A stretch of 64,000 bases of DNA, taken from positions 208,990,347 to 209,054,346 of the forward strand of contig NC_089495.1 of the NCBI RefSeq assembly GCF_036850765.1. Reading direction: 5' to 3'. Below, one piece after another: positions 54,836 to 64,000 of this stretch. The notes beneath the pieces were generated by a model. The model did not search any database and was not told the origin of the DNA. It worked only from the letters and a program-made list of their open reading frames with translations. Position numbers and translations under genes: made by a program. Every line of letters starts with the position of its first letter. The first letter of the stretch is position 1. This DNA is from Saccopteryx bilineata. Lineage: Eukaryota > Chordata > Mammalia > Chiroptera > Emballonuridae.

Positions 54836-55339
54836 ATAAGTCAGTATTGAGTTAGGATTCACTCTCTTCTGTGTGACTGAAAAAAAAAATCCTGATAATA
54901 CAACTTAGAACTCAAATACCAGTAATACGGATGTCGTCCTCAACCAAAAGTTCTCCTTGCAGCCTGCGAGAGCCTGACTGTTACTTAGTGGCAGTTCTCG
55001 GATTCCCTCAGAGACGTCCTTTGTGAAACCAACCTATTGACGTGGGCAGAGGGACCCAACTGGGTGCAGGAAATGGGTTGTTTTAAAATGAACAGGGAAA
55101 GACATTATTTTTCCTCCACGTTTCGTCTTTGCAACTGTGTGACATCCATTCCTTCCAGCATTTTCGGCCCCCTTCCCCACCCCCCTCCCAACCCACTTTT
55201 CCTGCTTTGGAGGCAACCAGTCTGCAGATGGTCTGTGTTCTCAGCTCTCCCAACCCCTGCCCTAGGATTTACAGAAGGGGGGGGCAGATGACTGAGCCCT
55301 CAGCCCATCTGGCTGCCGCTGACCGCTGACCGCCCCCGC
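54836..55339. other. Unique sequence, no gene recognised
   Basis: No repeat or exon was recognised. Confidence 0.4.
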
Positions 55340-55485
55340 CTCTCCCCACGGCCCTGCATAATATGCATGAATACACTTGACTCAAGTTGAACCATTCGTT
55401 TGACTTGTCGGTGGCATTTTGAAAACTGCAGGGAAACCTATGTAAATGAACACACAGAGTTACGCAGAAGGCCGGGCGAACACGT
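55340..55485. other. Candidate conserved non-coding element
   Basis: CATAATATGCATGAATACAC (POU-like), GACTCAAGTTGAACC and TGTAAATGAACAC. Repeat-free. Weak to moderate candidate. Confidence 0.27.
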
Positions 55486-56014
55486 GCCCTGGGATGTCGC
55501 TGGGCGGCCGCCGAATTTCTGTAACACAAGTTGGGTCACCTGTGCGCCCTTTGTTCTGGACCTTGGGAAAACAGATGCCGTGCGGGAGATCCTTGGGTTT
55601 CTGATTGCAATGGGAGACACGGGCTGGCTCCTTTGAAAGGACACGTCTCTCGATTCAGTGATCCCAGGAGGCACAAAGCCAGGTGTCGGTTCTACGGTCT
55701 GATAAACCAGGACTTGGTTATTTTTTTTTTTTTTTATTTTACATAAACATGGTTAAAAAGTTCTTATGGCCCTCTCCCCAAATGCAGTACTTACAGCAAT
55801 GTTTTGTTTTTTGTTTTTGTTTTTTTTTTGCGGAGTCTCCTGCTGTGGCTGTGCAGGACACGGGGCTGGTCTCTCCTGCTCCCGGGGGGAGGCCCCTCTG
55901 ACAGTCCCCATGGACCAGCCTTGGGTCCTCTGCCCTTAGCTGGGGTCCCTGAAAGCGGAGCCCTTATAAGGGGGACTCGGGTGCTGTCTGCTTAGAGATG
56001 GTCTCACGTGATTT

Positions 56015-56550
56015 CTGTATTTTTTTTTTTTTTAATCCTGCAACTTGACTGAATTCCTCTGGGAAGTCTCCTTGGTTTCCTTTGTGGAAACCTGGGGGCT
56101 TCCTTTGCAAACAGAGATAATTCACTTCTTCTCCAATTTGGATGCGTCTCTCATCTCTTTTCTTGCCCAGTTACTCTGGCTGGGTCTTCTAGCACTGCCG
56201 CGTTGGACAGAAGTGGGGAGAGGGGGCAGCCCCTCCGTGTTCTGATCTGACGGGGAAGCGTCCTGCCTTTCACCACCGCGTATGCTGTTAGCCGTGGCTT
56301 GTCATTTACGACCTTTATTCTGTTGACAGAGTCTTTCTGTATTTGAGAGGGTTTTTGTTCTTGTTGTTTTTTATCATGAAAGAGCCTTGAACTGCATCAA
56401 AAGTAGTTTTTCTGCCTGACCTGCGGTGATGCAGTGCATAAAGCATCGACCTGGAACACTGAGGTCGCCAGTTCGAAGCCCCAGGCTTGACCTGTCAAGG
56501 CATATACGAGAAGCAACTACAAATTGATGCTTCCCAATTCTCTCTGCCTA

Positions 56551-56592
<42 letters not shown>

Positions 56593-57888
56593 CTTGTTCT
56601 AAAATCAATAAGTAAAGTCTTTTTTTTTTTTTTTAAATGGTTTTTCCCACTGAGGCCATCCTGTGATTTTTTATCCTTCACTCTGGTCACGTGGTGAGTC
56701 ACACTAGTGGACTGCACTCCTGCGTCCCAGGGATGAACCCCACCTGGTCGTGGTGGGTGGTCCTCTCACTGTGGCCGTTCTGTCCACTCCGATTCGTCTT
56801 GAGGTTGTTTTGCGTGGATGTTCATCACGGCTACTGCCTTACGGTAACAGAAGAGAGTTTTCTTCACAGCGTCTGTTTCTGGCTTTGGTGTCCCGGCGGT
56901 GCTGACCAGTAAACGAGTTTGGGAGTGTTCTATGCCCTTCCGTTGTTGTTTTTTTTTCTTCTTTTCTGGGGAGGGGGGAAGCGTTTGAGAAGGATTGGCG
57001 TTAATTCTTAAGTGTTTGGTAGAATCACCAGTAAAACCGCCTGGTCCTGGGCTGTCCTTGGGGGGAGGTTTTTGATCACTGGGTTTAATCTCCTCAGTTC
57101 TTGGTCTGTTCAGGTTCTCCGTTTCTTCTCCGTTCTGTCGGGGCAGGCTGTGCATTTCTAGGGGTTGACCCATTTCTTCCAGGCTGTCTACTTTGTTGGT
57201 CGACGGTCATTCGTCATCATCTCTGTGACCCTTGTTATTTCTGTGGAATCAATTGTCAATGTCGGCTCTTTCATTTTTGATTTAAGTTGAGTCTTCTCTC
57301 CGTTTTCCTTAGTTTTCTTCTTAGTCTAGCTAAAGTTTTGTCAATTGTACCTTTCCAAAAAGAAAAAAAAACAAAAAACCTCCTCATTTTGTTTATTTTT
57401 TTCTATCTTTTAATCCTTTGCTTTATTTATTTCTGCTTTAATCTTTATTATTTCCTTCCTTCTGCTAATTTTGGTCTTAGTTTGCTTTTTTTTTTTTCAT
57501 GGCTGCTAGAGGTGTTTGAGATTTCTGTTTGAATGTGGGCGTTTGTCGTTACAAATGTACCTCTTGGTACTGCTTACATTGCCTCTTGTGTTTTCTCATG
57601 TTGTGTTTTATTTTCATCTGTCTCAAGACATTCTCTAAAATCCCTTTGGATTTCTTCTTTGTCCTATCGGTAGTTCAAGAGTGTGTTTTTAAATTTCTAC
57701 ACATTTGTGACCTTTCCAGTATTCCTTCTGCCATTTATTTCTAGTTTCATTCGACTGTGATTGGCAAAGAGAGGTGATAGGATGTCAGTCATCTTCCATC
57801 TGTTAAGATGCGTTCTGTGACCGGATCAGTGCTCTATCTTGGAGAACGTTCCGTGTTTGCTCGAGAGGGTGTCCGCCTGCTCCCGTGG
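56015..57888 (-). pseudogene. L1 ORF2 relic, inverted part of a twin-primed L1
   Basis: The plus strand reads the complement of L1 ORF2 text: CCTGCAACTTGACTGAATTCC, CCAATTTGGATGCG, TGCCCAGTTACTCTGGCTGG, GGATGAACCCCACCTGGTCG, and later GCATTTCTAGGGGTTGACCC and GATTGGCAAAGAGAGGTG. Minus-strand frames are broken by stops and frameshifts. A SINE splits it at 56417-56640. Immediately to its right a sense L1 3' end begins (57905), with no A-tail between, so the two are best read as one inverted insertion. Confidence 0.85.
56417..56640 (+). mobile_element. tRNA-derived bat SINE, full-length
   Basis: The head CCTGACCTGCGGTGATGCAG (A-box), AAGCATCGACCTGG, AGGTCGCCAGTTCGAAGCCC (B-box GTTCGAAGCC), TTGATGCTTCC, (CT)n at 56552-56590, AAAATCAATAAGTAAAG and a T-rich end give the full order. 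AAGTAGTTTTTC before and AAATGGTTTTTC after match at 10 of 12 bases as target duplication. It differs in head sequence from the other SINEs in the window, so it is a second family or subfamily. Confidence 0.9.
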
Positions 57889-57904
57889 TCACGTGGGCGT
57901 CATT

Positions 57905-58370
57905 CCCAAGAGCCGGCGGTAGAGGCAGCCTAAGTGTCTGCTGACGGACGAGCGGGTACAGAAAACGTGGTGCCCCCACACAGTGGACTGTTGTCCAGCC
58001 TCATGAAAAGGAGGAGGTGCCACCACGTGCAACAACACAGATGAACCAGGAGGGCGCTACGCTTGGTGAAATAAGCCAGACTAGAAGGACAAACACGGAG
58101 TGAAACCGCTTACATGAAGAACATAAAATAGACTCCTAGAGGGTACTATGGTGGTTGCGGGGGGGGGGGGCTAAAGAGGACTTCTGGGGGGGGGAACACA
58201 CGGGGTTCTGTTGTCAATGGGCAGAAAGTTGGAACAAACTACAGACCTTTTCTCTACAATATTGTACCCATCGTTAACAGAGTCCTGTTGAGCATTTTAC
58301 ATTTTGTTAAGAGGGTAGATCTCGTGTTCACTGTCCACACCACAACAACTTAAAATAATAATAATCAATA
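57905..58370 (+). mobile_element. L1 3' end, sense part of a twin-primed L1
   Basis: Reads CCTAAGTGTCTGCTGACGG, AAACGTGGTGCC, CAACAACACAGATGAACC, GTGAAATAAGCCAGAC, ACTCCTAGAGGGTACTATGG, then GTTAAGAGGGTAGATCTCGTG and an A-rich tail with AATAATAATAATC. That is the end of L1 ORF2 and its 3' UTR on the plus strand. A poly-G run at 58158-58170 interrupts it. Confidence 0.85.
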
Positions 58371-60900
58371 GGCACGCATGAAACAGTCAAGATGATCCCA
58401 GGAGCGGGGAGACGGGGGAGGTGGGAGGCGTGTCACAGAGCCGGTCACAGACGGAGAACTTGGGGCACCTGCTGGCGGACTGTCAGACCAGTTAGAACGC
58501 CCTGAGGAAAGGGTCACTCCCTGTTCCATTGTACACGATGCACGCCTTCCATCCAATGGACGTGCACATGCCCTTCCTCCATGGGTCCTCCTCGTATGAC
58601 TGGACCACCGACGGGGGCTATGGGGAGGCTGCCCTCCCACGCAGCTGTCTCTGGGCCAACACCTCTGTGTGTCTGACCTCCGATGTCAGGGGACCCAGGG
58701 AGTTCTAGAATGCCTGGCTCGGTACCCCCCCCCATGCACCATCTTAGAGAGAGTTTATACCCCATCTCCCCGATACACTGTCCTCTCAGGGAGCTGTGTC
58801 TATACAAGGAGCAGTAACAGGAAACAAGTGTTCCCCAGCTCCCCTGGGGGGACTGCTCCAGGCCTAATGCAGGCACATCCGACCCCCACCTCCTGGGAAC
58901 CCTCCACCCTCACCCCCGCTGTTCACCCCGCTGGAACACCGGGGGCGGGGCCCGAGGAAGGACATGTAATGTCCTTCATCTCGTGTAACGCATGGTCTCA
59001 CTCCTTTTTTGTATGTATTCCCCTCCCCCCACCTTCTGGGGCAGGGAAACATGGGATGAGGTACACGATTCCTGTCTCGCTTTCCTGAGCAGAATAACGT
59101 GTTCCATATGTAAAGGGAAGGGGAGGTGGGGGCTTGCACACTGAGCCGGGGCCTCCCGAGATGGGTGACTTCCCCTCCAGCTGCAGGAGAGAGGGGGGCA
59201 AGCCTCATCAGGGTCACCTGGGACTTTCAGGGCCCGAGTTCCGTGTTTACGGCGGAATTGACAAGACGTGGGCCAGATCAGCAGAATCAGACCGGCCATT
59301 CCCTGCAGAACACACCTCCACCCCTACTCCCCACCCCTGCAACAACGCAGACAGTTGTCCGGTCGGCTGGGCGCTCCCAGCAGCAGAGGCACCGTGGAAG
59401 TGAGCGTGGGTTCCCTTCCCGCGCCCTGACAACCATCTGGAGCTAAGTGTGCTGGCGCTGGAGAGGCTGGCGTGGGTCAGGGTCCCCCGCCCTCAGGCCA
59501 GGCAGTGTTCAAGTGTGCTGCCTACGGCCACATAGACGTCTCCCATCACTTCCCGTTTTCAGACGTCCGCCTCTGATTGTGTGGCACCGCGTCTGGGTCG
59601 GGAGTTTGAAAAGGACTCAAACAGGACACAGCTGGGTGACTCTTCTGTTCCCCAGGCATCAGTGGAGCTCGCGGTCCTGCATAGCCGGAGGATGGGCCGG
59701 TCTGGCCAGCCCTGGCAGCCTGACTCACAAGGGGGCACAGTGACAGGGACAGCTGGCCCTTGGCCTCTCGCGCACGGTGACCTCGGGTGGTTTGCTTCTT
59801 ACCTGGCAGCTCGGAGCCCCCAGAGAGTGTACACCCAGAAGCCCCCACAGGAGCTGTAAGGCTTCTTGTGACCTGGTCCTGCAGGACCCAAAAGTCACCA
59901 TCTGTCCCTTGTGTCCAAGCACATCGGGAGGACCAACCTGGGCCCAGCGAAGGGGAAGCCAGCTTCCTCTCTCAGTGGGGAGAGGGGCAAAGCGCCCCGG
60001 CCGTCCAGAGACGCTCACAGGCAGGGCTGCATCTCCCGAGTCCCGCCACTTCCTGAGTCAGCGGGGACAGCGAAGGACGCCACTTCAGAGCGCGGGCGCA
60101 AGAACAGAGCGCGGCCACGCGCTGAGAGCCCTCGGCGTGTGGCCCTTGAACAGAGACAGCAGGGGAGGTGGCTTCTCTCTTCTGGACTCAGGAGGGACCC
60201 GGATGACCTTGACCGTGCGCGTGGGCGCTGCCGGCCCACGAGGCCAGCCCCCCTCCCTCTCTCGCTGCGTTATCTCCCGGGAACTATCACAGTATCCCTC
60301 CGAGCACAGGCGCTCCGGGTGCAATAAACCGGCTGCTGGGTGGGGAAGGCCGGGGCGCTCAGTGAAGATCGTTATCTCCTAAGATCAATGAGTACTTGTT
60401 GAGAATGTGCCTTCCCAGCAGTAATTTATACATGAAAGCAAGAACAGTCATCGTAGTCATTGAAATCTCCCCCCTACACACACACACCAAAAAAAAGAAG
60501 GAGACTGTTTACAAATGGAGAGGGCTTCGCCCCTGCCAACTCTCAACTCTTGAGGACCAAAAGGGAGAGAAGGAGGGCAACTTTGTGAACTGGTACCTAC
60601 ATCTACAAAAGCCTGTCCCGGGAGAAGAGGCAGTGCCAGGACTCAGAAGACAATGGGGGTCACCAGTCGGCTGAGGGCAATGTGGCTCACCCGGGGCAAA
60701 GAGGCTATTCTCCTGGAGGTGAGGTGTCCTGAGCATCCGCTCCACCCTACCCCACCCCCAAGCTCAAAGGCAACCCAACCCATCAGATCCGTGCTCTGCA
60801 GGGGGAACCCAGGATCAGCTAAGGCAAGAAGGAAGCCGTTGACCTCTCTGACGTGATCACATGGGGGAAGGGGGAAGAGAAATGTCCTCCGTCTTCACTA
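58371..60900. other. Unique GC-rich sequence, no gene recognised
   Basis: A poly-C run lies at about 58726-58734. No exon, RNA gene or repeat was recognised. Frames up to 201 codons (59777-60382, plus) overlap others and have no domain. Confidence 0.5.
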
Positions 60901-60904
60901 TTGA

Positions 60905-61258
60905 CAAACCCAGGGATACTGGGAGCCAGCCAGATGTCCTTAAACAGGTGAACAGATCAATACATTGCGGCACATCCAGACCGCGGAGTATTATTCAGTA
61001 ATAAAAAGACAGGGAGGGAACTTAAATGCCTGTTGCTAAGTGGAAGAGCTGATCTGAACCGGGGATGTACGGTGCAATCGCAACCATGTAACATTCTGAG
61101 AAAAGCAAAGCCAGAGAGAGACAGGAAAAAAAAAGGTCAGCAGCTGCCTGGGGTTTGGGTTGGGGGAGAGGGAGGGATGGGTGAAGCACAGTAGGACAGT
61201 ATAGCAACACTGTATCAACAATGTATCCGTGTCGGCTTGCCCACTCTAACAAATGTAG
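60905..61258 (+). mobile_element. L1 3'-end relic
   Basis: CCAGATGTCCTTAAACAGGTG, CACATCCAGACCGCGGAGTATTATTCAG (in parts), ATAAAAAGACAGG, GGATGTACGGTGCAATCG, CATGTAACATTCTGAG and GGTCAGCAGCTGCCTGGGG follow the L1 ORF2-end/3'-UTR plan. Diverged; independent of the copy at 57905. Confidence 0.72.
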
Positions 61259-61622
61259 GCAGATGTGAATGATGGGGAAGCTGGATGTGTCAGTGGAAGG
61301 AGGTGCAAACCGGAACCTGCTTGCTCTACAGTATCAAGTTCAGTCCTGTTTTAAAGTGGGAAATACGCCGCCAGGAGCATGTCCCAGGGAGGCTGTGGAC
61401 TTCGGATGAAAGCTGAGGGGGCAGCGTGAGCAGGTGGCATCTGCTGCAGCCCTGAGTCCCCCGAATGCAGGGGTCTCGGGGAAGACGATGGCACCCGTTT
61501 TCTGATCCCAGAGTCGAGTGTGTGCCTTTTCTCACCTGTGAATTGGTGGCCCACGCTGGAAGTCCCACCTTGGTTATGGGATGAACGTGTGTGGGTGGGG
61601 CGCAGAGCGCATTCCTAGCAGC
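61259..61622. other. Unique sequence, no gene recognised
   Basis: No repeat or exon was recognised upstream of the candidate LTR. Confidence 0.4.
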
Positions 61623-61897
61623 TGTGGCTGACGCAAGGCTGTGAGAACACTCCAGCTCCCAGAACCCTCCTGGGCACACCCAGGAAGGAAGCTCGCCCGC
61701 TATAAGGCAGTGACTCAGCGCCAACCACGCAGCTCCCTGATCTTTTCAGCCATTGGCTATGAAGGCCACGCTGTAACATCCTATTGGCTGAACCCATGTA
61801 TACAAGCTAGCCTACTTCCTGAATAAAGTGGATCTGCGTCACTGAACCTGGTCCCCGGAGTCGGGTCTTTGCGTCTCTGTCATCCTCACCCCCGGCA
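61623..61897 (+). mobile_element. Candidate solo LTR of an endogenous retrovirus
   Basis: The segment begins TG and can end CA. It holds two inverted CCAAT boxes (ATTGG at 61752 and 61783), a weak TATA-like ATGTATACAAG near 61795, a polyadenylation signal AATAAA at 61822-61827 about 10 bp before GATCTGCG, and a U5-like GGGTCTTTGCGTCTCTGTC. This order is U3-R-U5. No internal viral gene is attached, and target repeats were not found. Confidence 0.5.
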
Positions 61898-63111
61898 GGA
61901 CTTGTCCACAAACGCGCCAGGCCCTACTGCTAAGCACGTCTCGCTGGGCTCCACCTCCGCCACCCCGCATCTGTGTGCAGGGTGTGACGTCGACGGGGAC
62001 AGGAGCCATGTCCCAGCTGCATCCCTGGGACAGAGGCAGCACCGGGTGAATCAGGGAATTTGGAGGCTCCATCCAGCAGGGACTCGAGGAATGGGCCTGG
62101 CCTGGGCACCGTTTCTCCGGCAGCCTGACCTCTGCCACCTCATCCCTCGGCAAGCCACTGCCCGGCAAAGCCACTGGCTGCTGGGTCACACGGGCGTCCC
62201 TGCTCTCTGGTTCAGGAGGTGGGTGCCTGTGGTCCTGAGGAAACACTCGGAGTATCTGGAAAACAGCCGCTTTCCACTTTTCCTCTCAAATCTTCCTCCG
62301 TGTGGGAGGACTCGGGAAGAAACCTCTTCCTGCGTCTAGCTGAGGCGCGGGGAGGACCCCCCACCGGGGAGGACCCCCCCCCCACCGGGGAGGACCCCGG
62401 GCTCTCAGCAGACACCCCCGGGCCGAGGGCTTGCTTCCTGAGGCTGGGCACGTATCTCTGGCCGCCACCCTGGGCAGAGTGCCGTGCTTGGGCCTTCTGG
62501 GCACCTGAGCAGGATGGAGCAGGAGTCCAGCCACCTGCACAGACAGGGCCGGGGCCTGGGTCCCGGGGTGACGATCAGCAGTGCACCCCAGAAGCTCAGT
62601 AATAATAAACCAGGCTGACTGCGACACCAGAGGAGCAGCACAGTCAGGCCGGAGGCGAATGCGGCCTCTCCGGGGACAGCGGCCGAGGCCAACAGGAAGC
62701 CTCGTGTTTCCAGCAGACGTCTTCCCTCATAAAGTCTGTCTCCCGCTTCCTCCTCGTCTCCCGGCCGCGCCGAGCGCTTTATTGCCGCTCTCCCTCGGCG
62801 GCCTCGGGTTTCCAGAAGCCCCCCCCCCCCCCGTTCTCTTCTTCCCTCTAAATCTGGTGTCATCCGCATCACTGTCTAAACTGGCTTCCTGAGCATCCTT
62901 CCTCCCCACCCCCGCGCCCCCACCGCCTCCAAAGCCCCTGTCCTTGGCATGTTCACGCTGAAGCTCCCTCCCGGACCCCGATCCTTATTCTTCTGCCCCG
63001 TGACCGTGGAGAGGGGGCAGATGAGCTTGGTGAGAAGGAACCCCGGTCCCTAGTGTCAGCCCCCTCCGCGGCGAGCGTCACTGGACACGCAGGGAGAGAG
63101 CTCCATGTGCG

Positions 63112-63115
<4 letters not shown>
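61898..63115. other. Unique GC-rich sequence, no gene recognised
   Basis: Three copies of an ACCGGGGAGGACCCC unit lie at 62351-62400 and a poly-C run at about 62820-62832. No exon or repeat family was recognised. Confidence 0.5.
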
Positions 63116-63166
<51 letters not shown>

Positions 63167-63195
63167 CCTGTCTCTCTGTCCCTCTGTCTGTCCCT
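63116..63195. repeat. (CT)n microsatellite
   Basis: Interrupted CT dinucleotide run ending in CTGTCTCTCTGTCCCTCTGTCTGTCCC. Gives Arg/Glu and Ser/Leu pseudo-frames on the two strands. Confidence 0.95.
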
Positions 63196-63839
63196 TTCTC
63201 CTGCTTTTCCCTCTAAGACGGCGTCTCTCCGCTCCATTCCCCGGCACCGTGAACGTCTTCACAACTCGGCCGCGTCTCCCAGCTTTCTTCACAAAACAGC
63301 ATTCTGTGCGAATGCTGAAGTGCCTACAAAAAATAATGAGAAATGGGGGGGGGGGGGGAAGCACACAACAAATTAACGTCCGATGAACAGACAGGAAAAG
63401 ACCGCCCCAGCGGAAGCACTCAGCTTGCTTCCGAAGATGAAGCCCCTTCCCAGACTCACCTCAGCAAGTGGGGGGCGGCAGAAGTCCTCCAAACACCCAC
63501 AGGGTCAGGCAGTCGGCAGTTTGCAGGCGCCGGGGGAGGGGGTGGGGGGGAGGCAGTCACTCATTGCTACCCCCCCCCCCCGTGCATTTTCTTGATCTCT
63601 CTCAGGGAAAAGCATACTCCTCTCGGGCTCTTCACCAGCCGCTGGATAAACGGCAGCTCCTCCTGCAGGTGCCGGGCGGAGCGGGCGGCCGGGGTCCTCC
63701 CTCGGGGCAGCTGTCCACCTGCCCAGGGCTGAGCCCCAGGCTCCGCTCAGGACACCCAGTGTCTAGAGGCCCAGGGCGGGGCCCGTGAAGCAGCGCCCTC
63801 TGAGGTTTCCAGGAGCGGCCTGCTACGTGCGGGACAGGC
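63196..63839. other. Unique sequence with poly-G and poly-C runs
   Basis: A poly-G run lies at about 63345-63358 and a poly-C run at 63570-63581. No exon was recognised. Confidence 0.5.
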
Positions 63840-64000
63840 CCGTGGCTCCCCAACGCTGGCGTGCATGCACATCAACCCAGAATTTGCTAAAAAGCCAGGT
63901 CTCCGACCCCCTTCCCCAAAGCTCCAAGTCAGCAAGTCCCAGGTGGAGCCAGAAATCTGCATGTTTTTAGGAGCCTCTCCAGGGTTCTGAAGCCAGTGGC
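63840..64000 (+). mobile_element. MER5-like DNA transposon relic at the window edge
   Basis: CCGTGGCTCCCCAACGCTGG, CGTGCATGCACATCAACCC, GAATTTGCTAAAAAGCC, GGTCTCCGACCCCC, CCCAGGTGGAGCCAGAAATCTGCATG (in parts) and AGGGTTCTGAAGCCAGTGG follow the MER5A/B order (hAT-Charlie). The right end is close to the window edge. Confidence 0.6.

Noticed and set aside
1..64000. A bacterial-type operon, defence or biosynthetic system
   Set aside because: Interspersed LINEs, SINEs, LTRs and microsatellites throughout show vertebrate nuclear DNA; there are no operon-like gene runs or ribosome-binding sites.

Overview
This window is mammalian nuclear DNA, almost certainly from a bat (Chiroptera). The evidence is tRNA-headed SINEs of the kind common in bat genomes, several non-autonomous hAT transposons with intact ends and recognisable target-site duplications, and a mariner relic, all lying beside L1, L2, MIR, MER5, MER20 and MaLR remnants shared by placental mammals. 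Recent DNA-transposon activity is unusual in mammals and is best documented in bats. I could not settle the bat family.

I found no convincing protein-coding gene, exon, tRNA, rRNA or prokaryotic-type system. The long open frames are by-products of tandem repeats or of stop-poor GC-rich sequence. The window reads as an intergenic or intronic stretch of a GC-rich, minisatellite-rich chromosome region.

Layout. 1-8.8 kb: a 28-copy 48-bp minisatellite (1659-2993), a purine-rich microsatellite, a MER20 relic and a 12-copy 43-bp minisatellite (8278-8793). 9-20 kb: TAAT-rich islands that look like conserved non-coding elements, a bat SINE, an old L1/MaLR-type repeat, an 8-copy ~65-bp array, a 44-bp array and a hAT copy. 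20-32 kb: three further hAT copies (two more families), L2, two long SINEs, and an L1 ORF2 relic (28.3-31.2 kb) into which a hAT and a mariner have jumped. 32-43 kb: CpG-rich unique sequence, a 37-bp array, MaLR and L1 relics, a SINE and a two-monomer 29/26-bp array. 43-53 kb: a SINE, an 88-bp duplication, an MLT1 LTR, a ~21-copy 52-bp array, MER20, MIR and a decamer array. 53-64 kb: more island sequence, an L1 whose inverted ORF2 part faces a sense 3' end (a twin-priming pattern) interrupted by a SINE, another L1 3' end, a candidate solo LTR and a MER5 relic at the edge.

The most notable signal is the decamer array at 51,631-52,165. Its unit turns the DNA into a series of AGGTCA nuclear-receptor half-sites at 10-bp intervals (direct repeats with 4-bp spacing, DR4). 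The opposite strand carries GGG tracts separated by exactly 7 nt, a canonical G-quadruplex pattern. Eight other tandem-repeat families or duplications lie in the same 64 kb. Family names for old repeats come from memory of consensus sequences and were not checked by a search.
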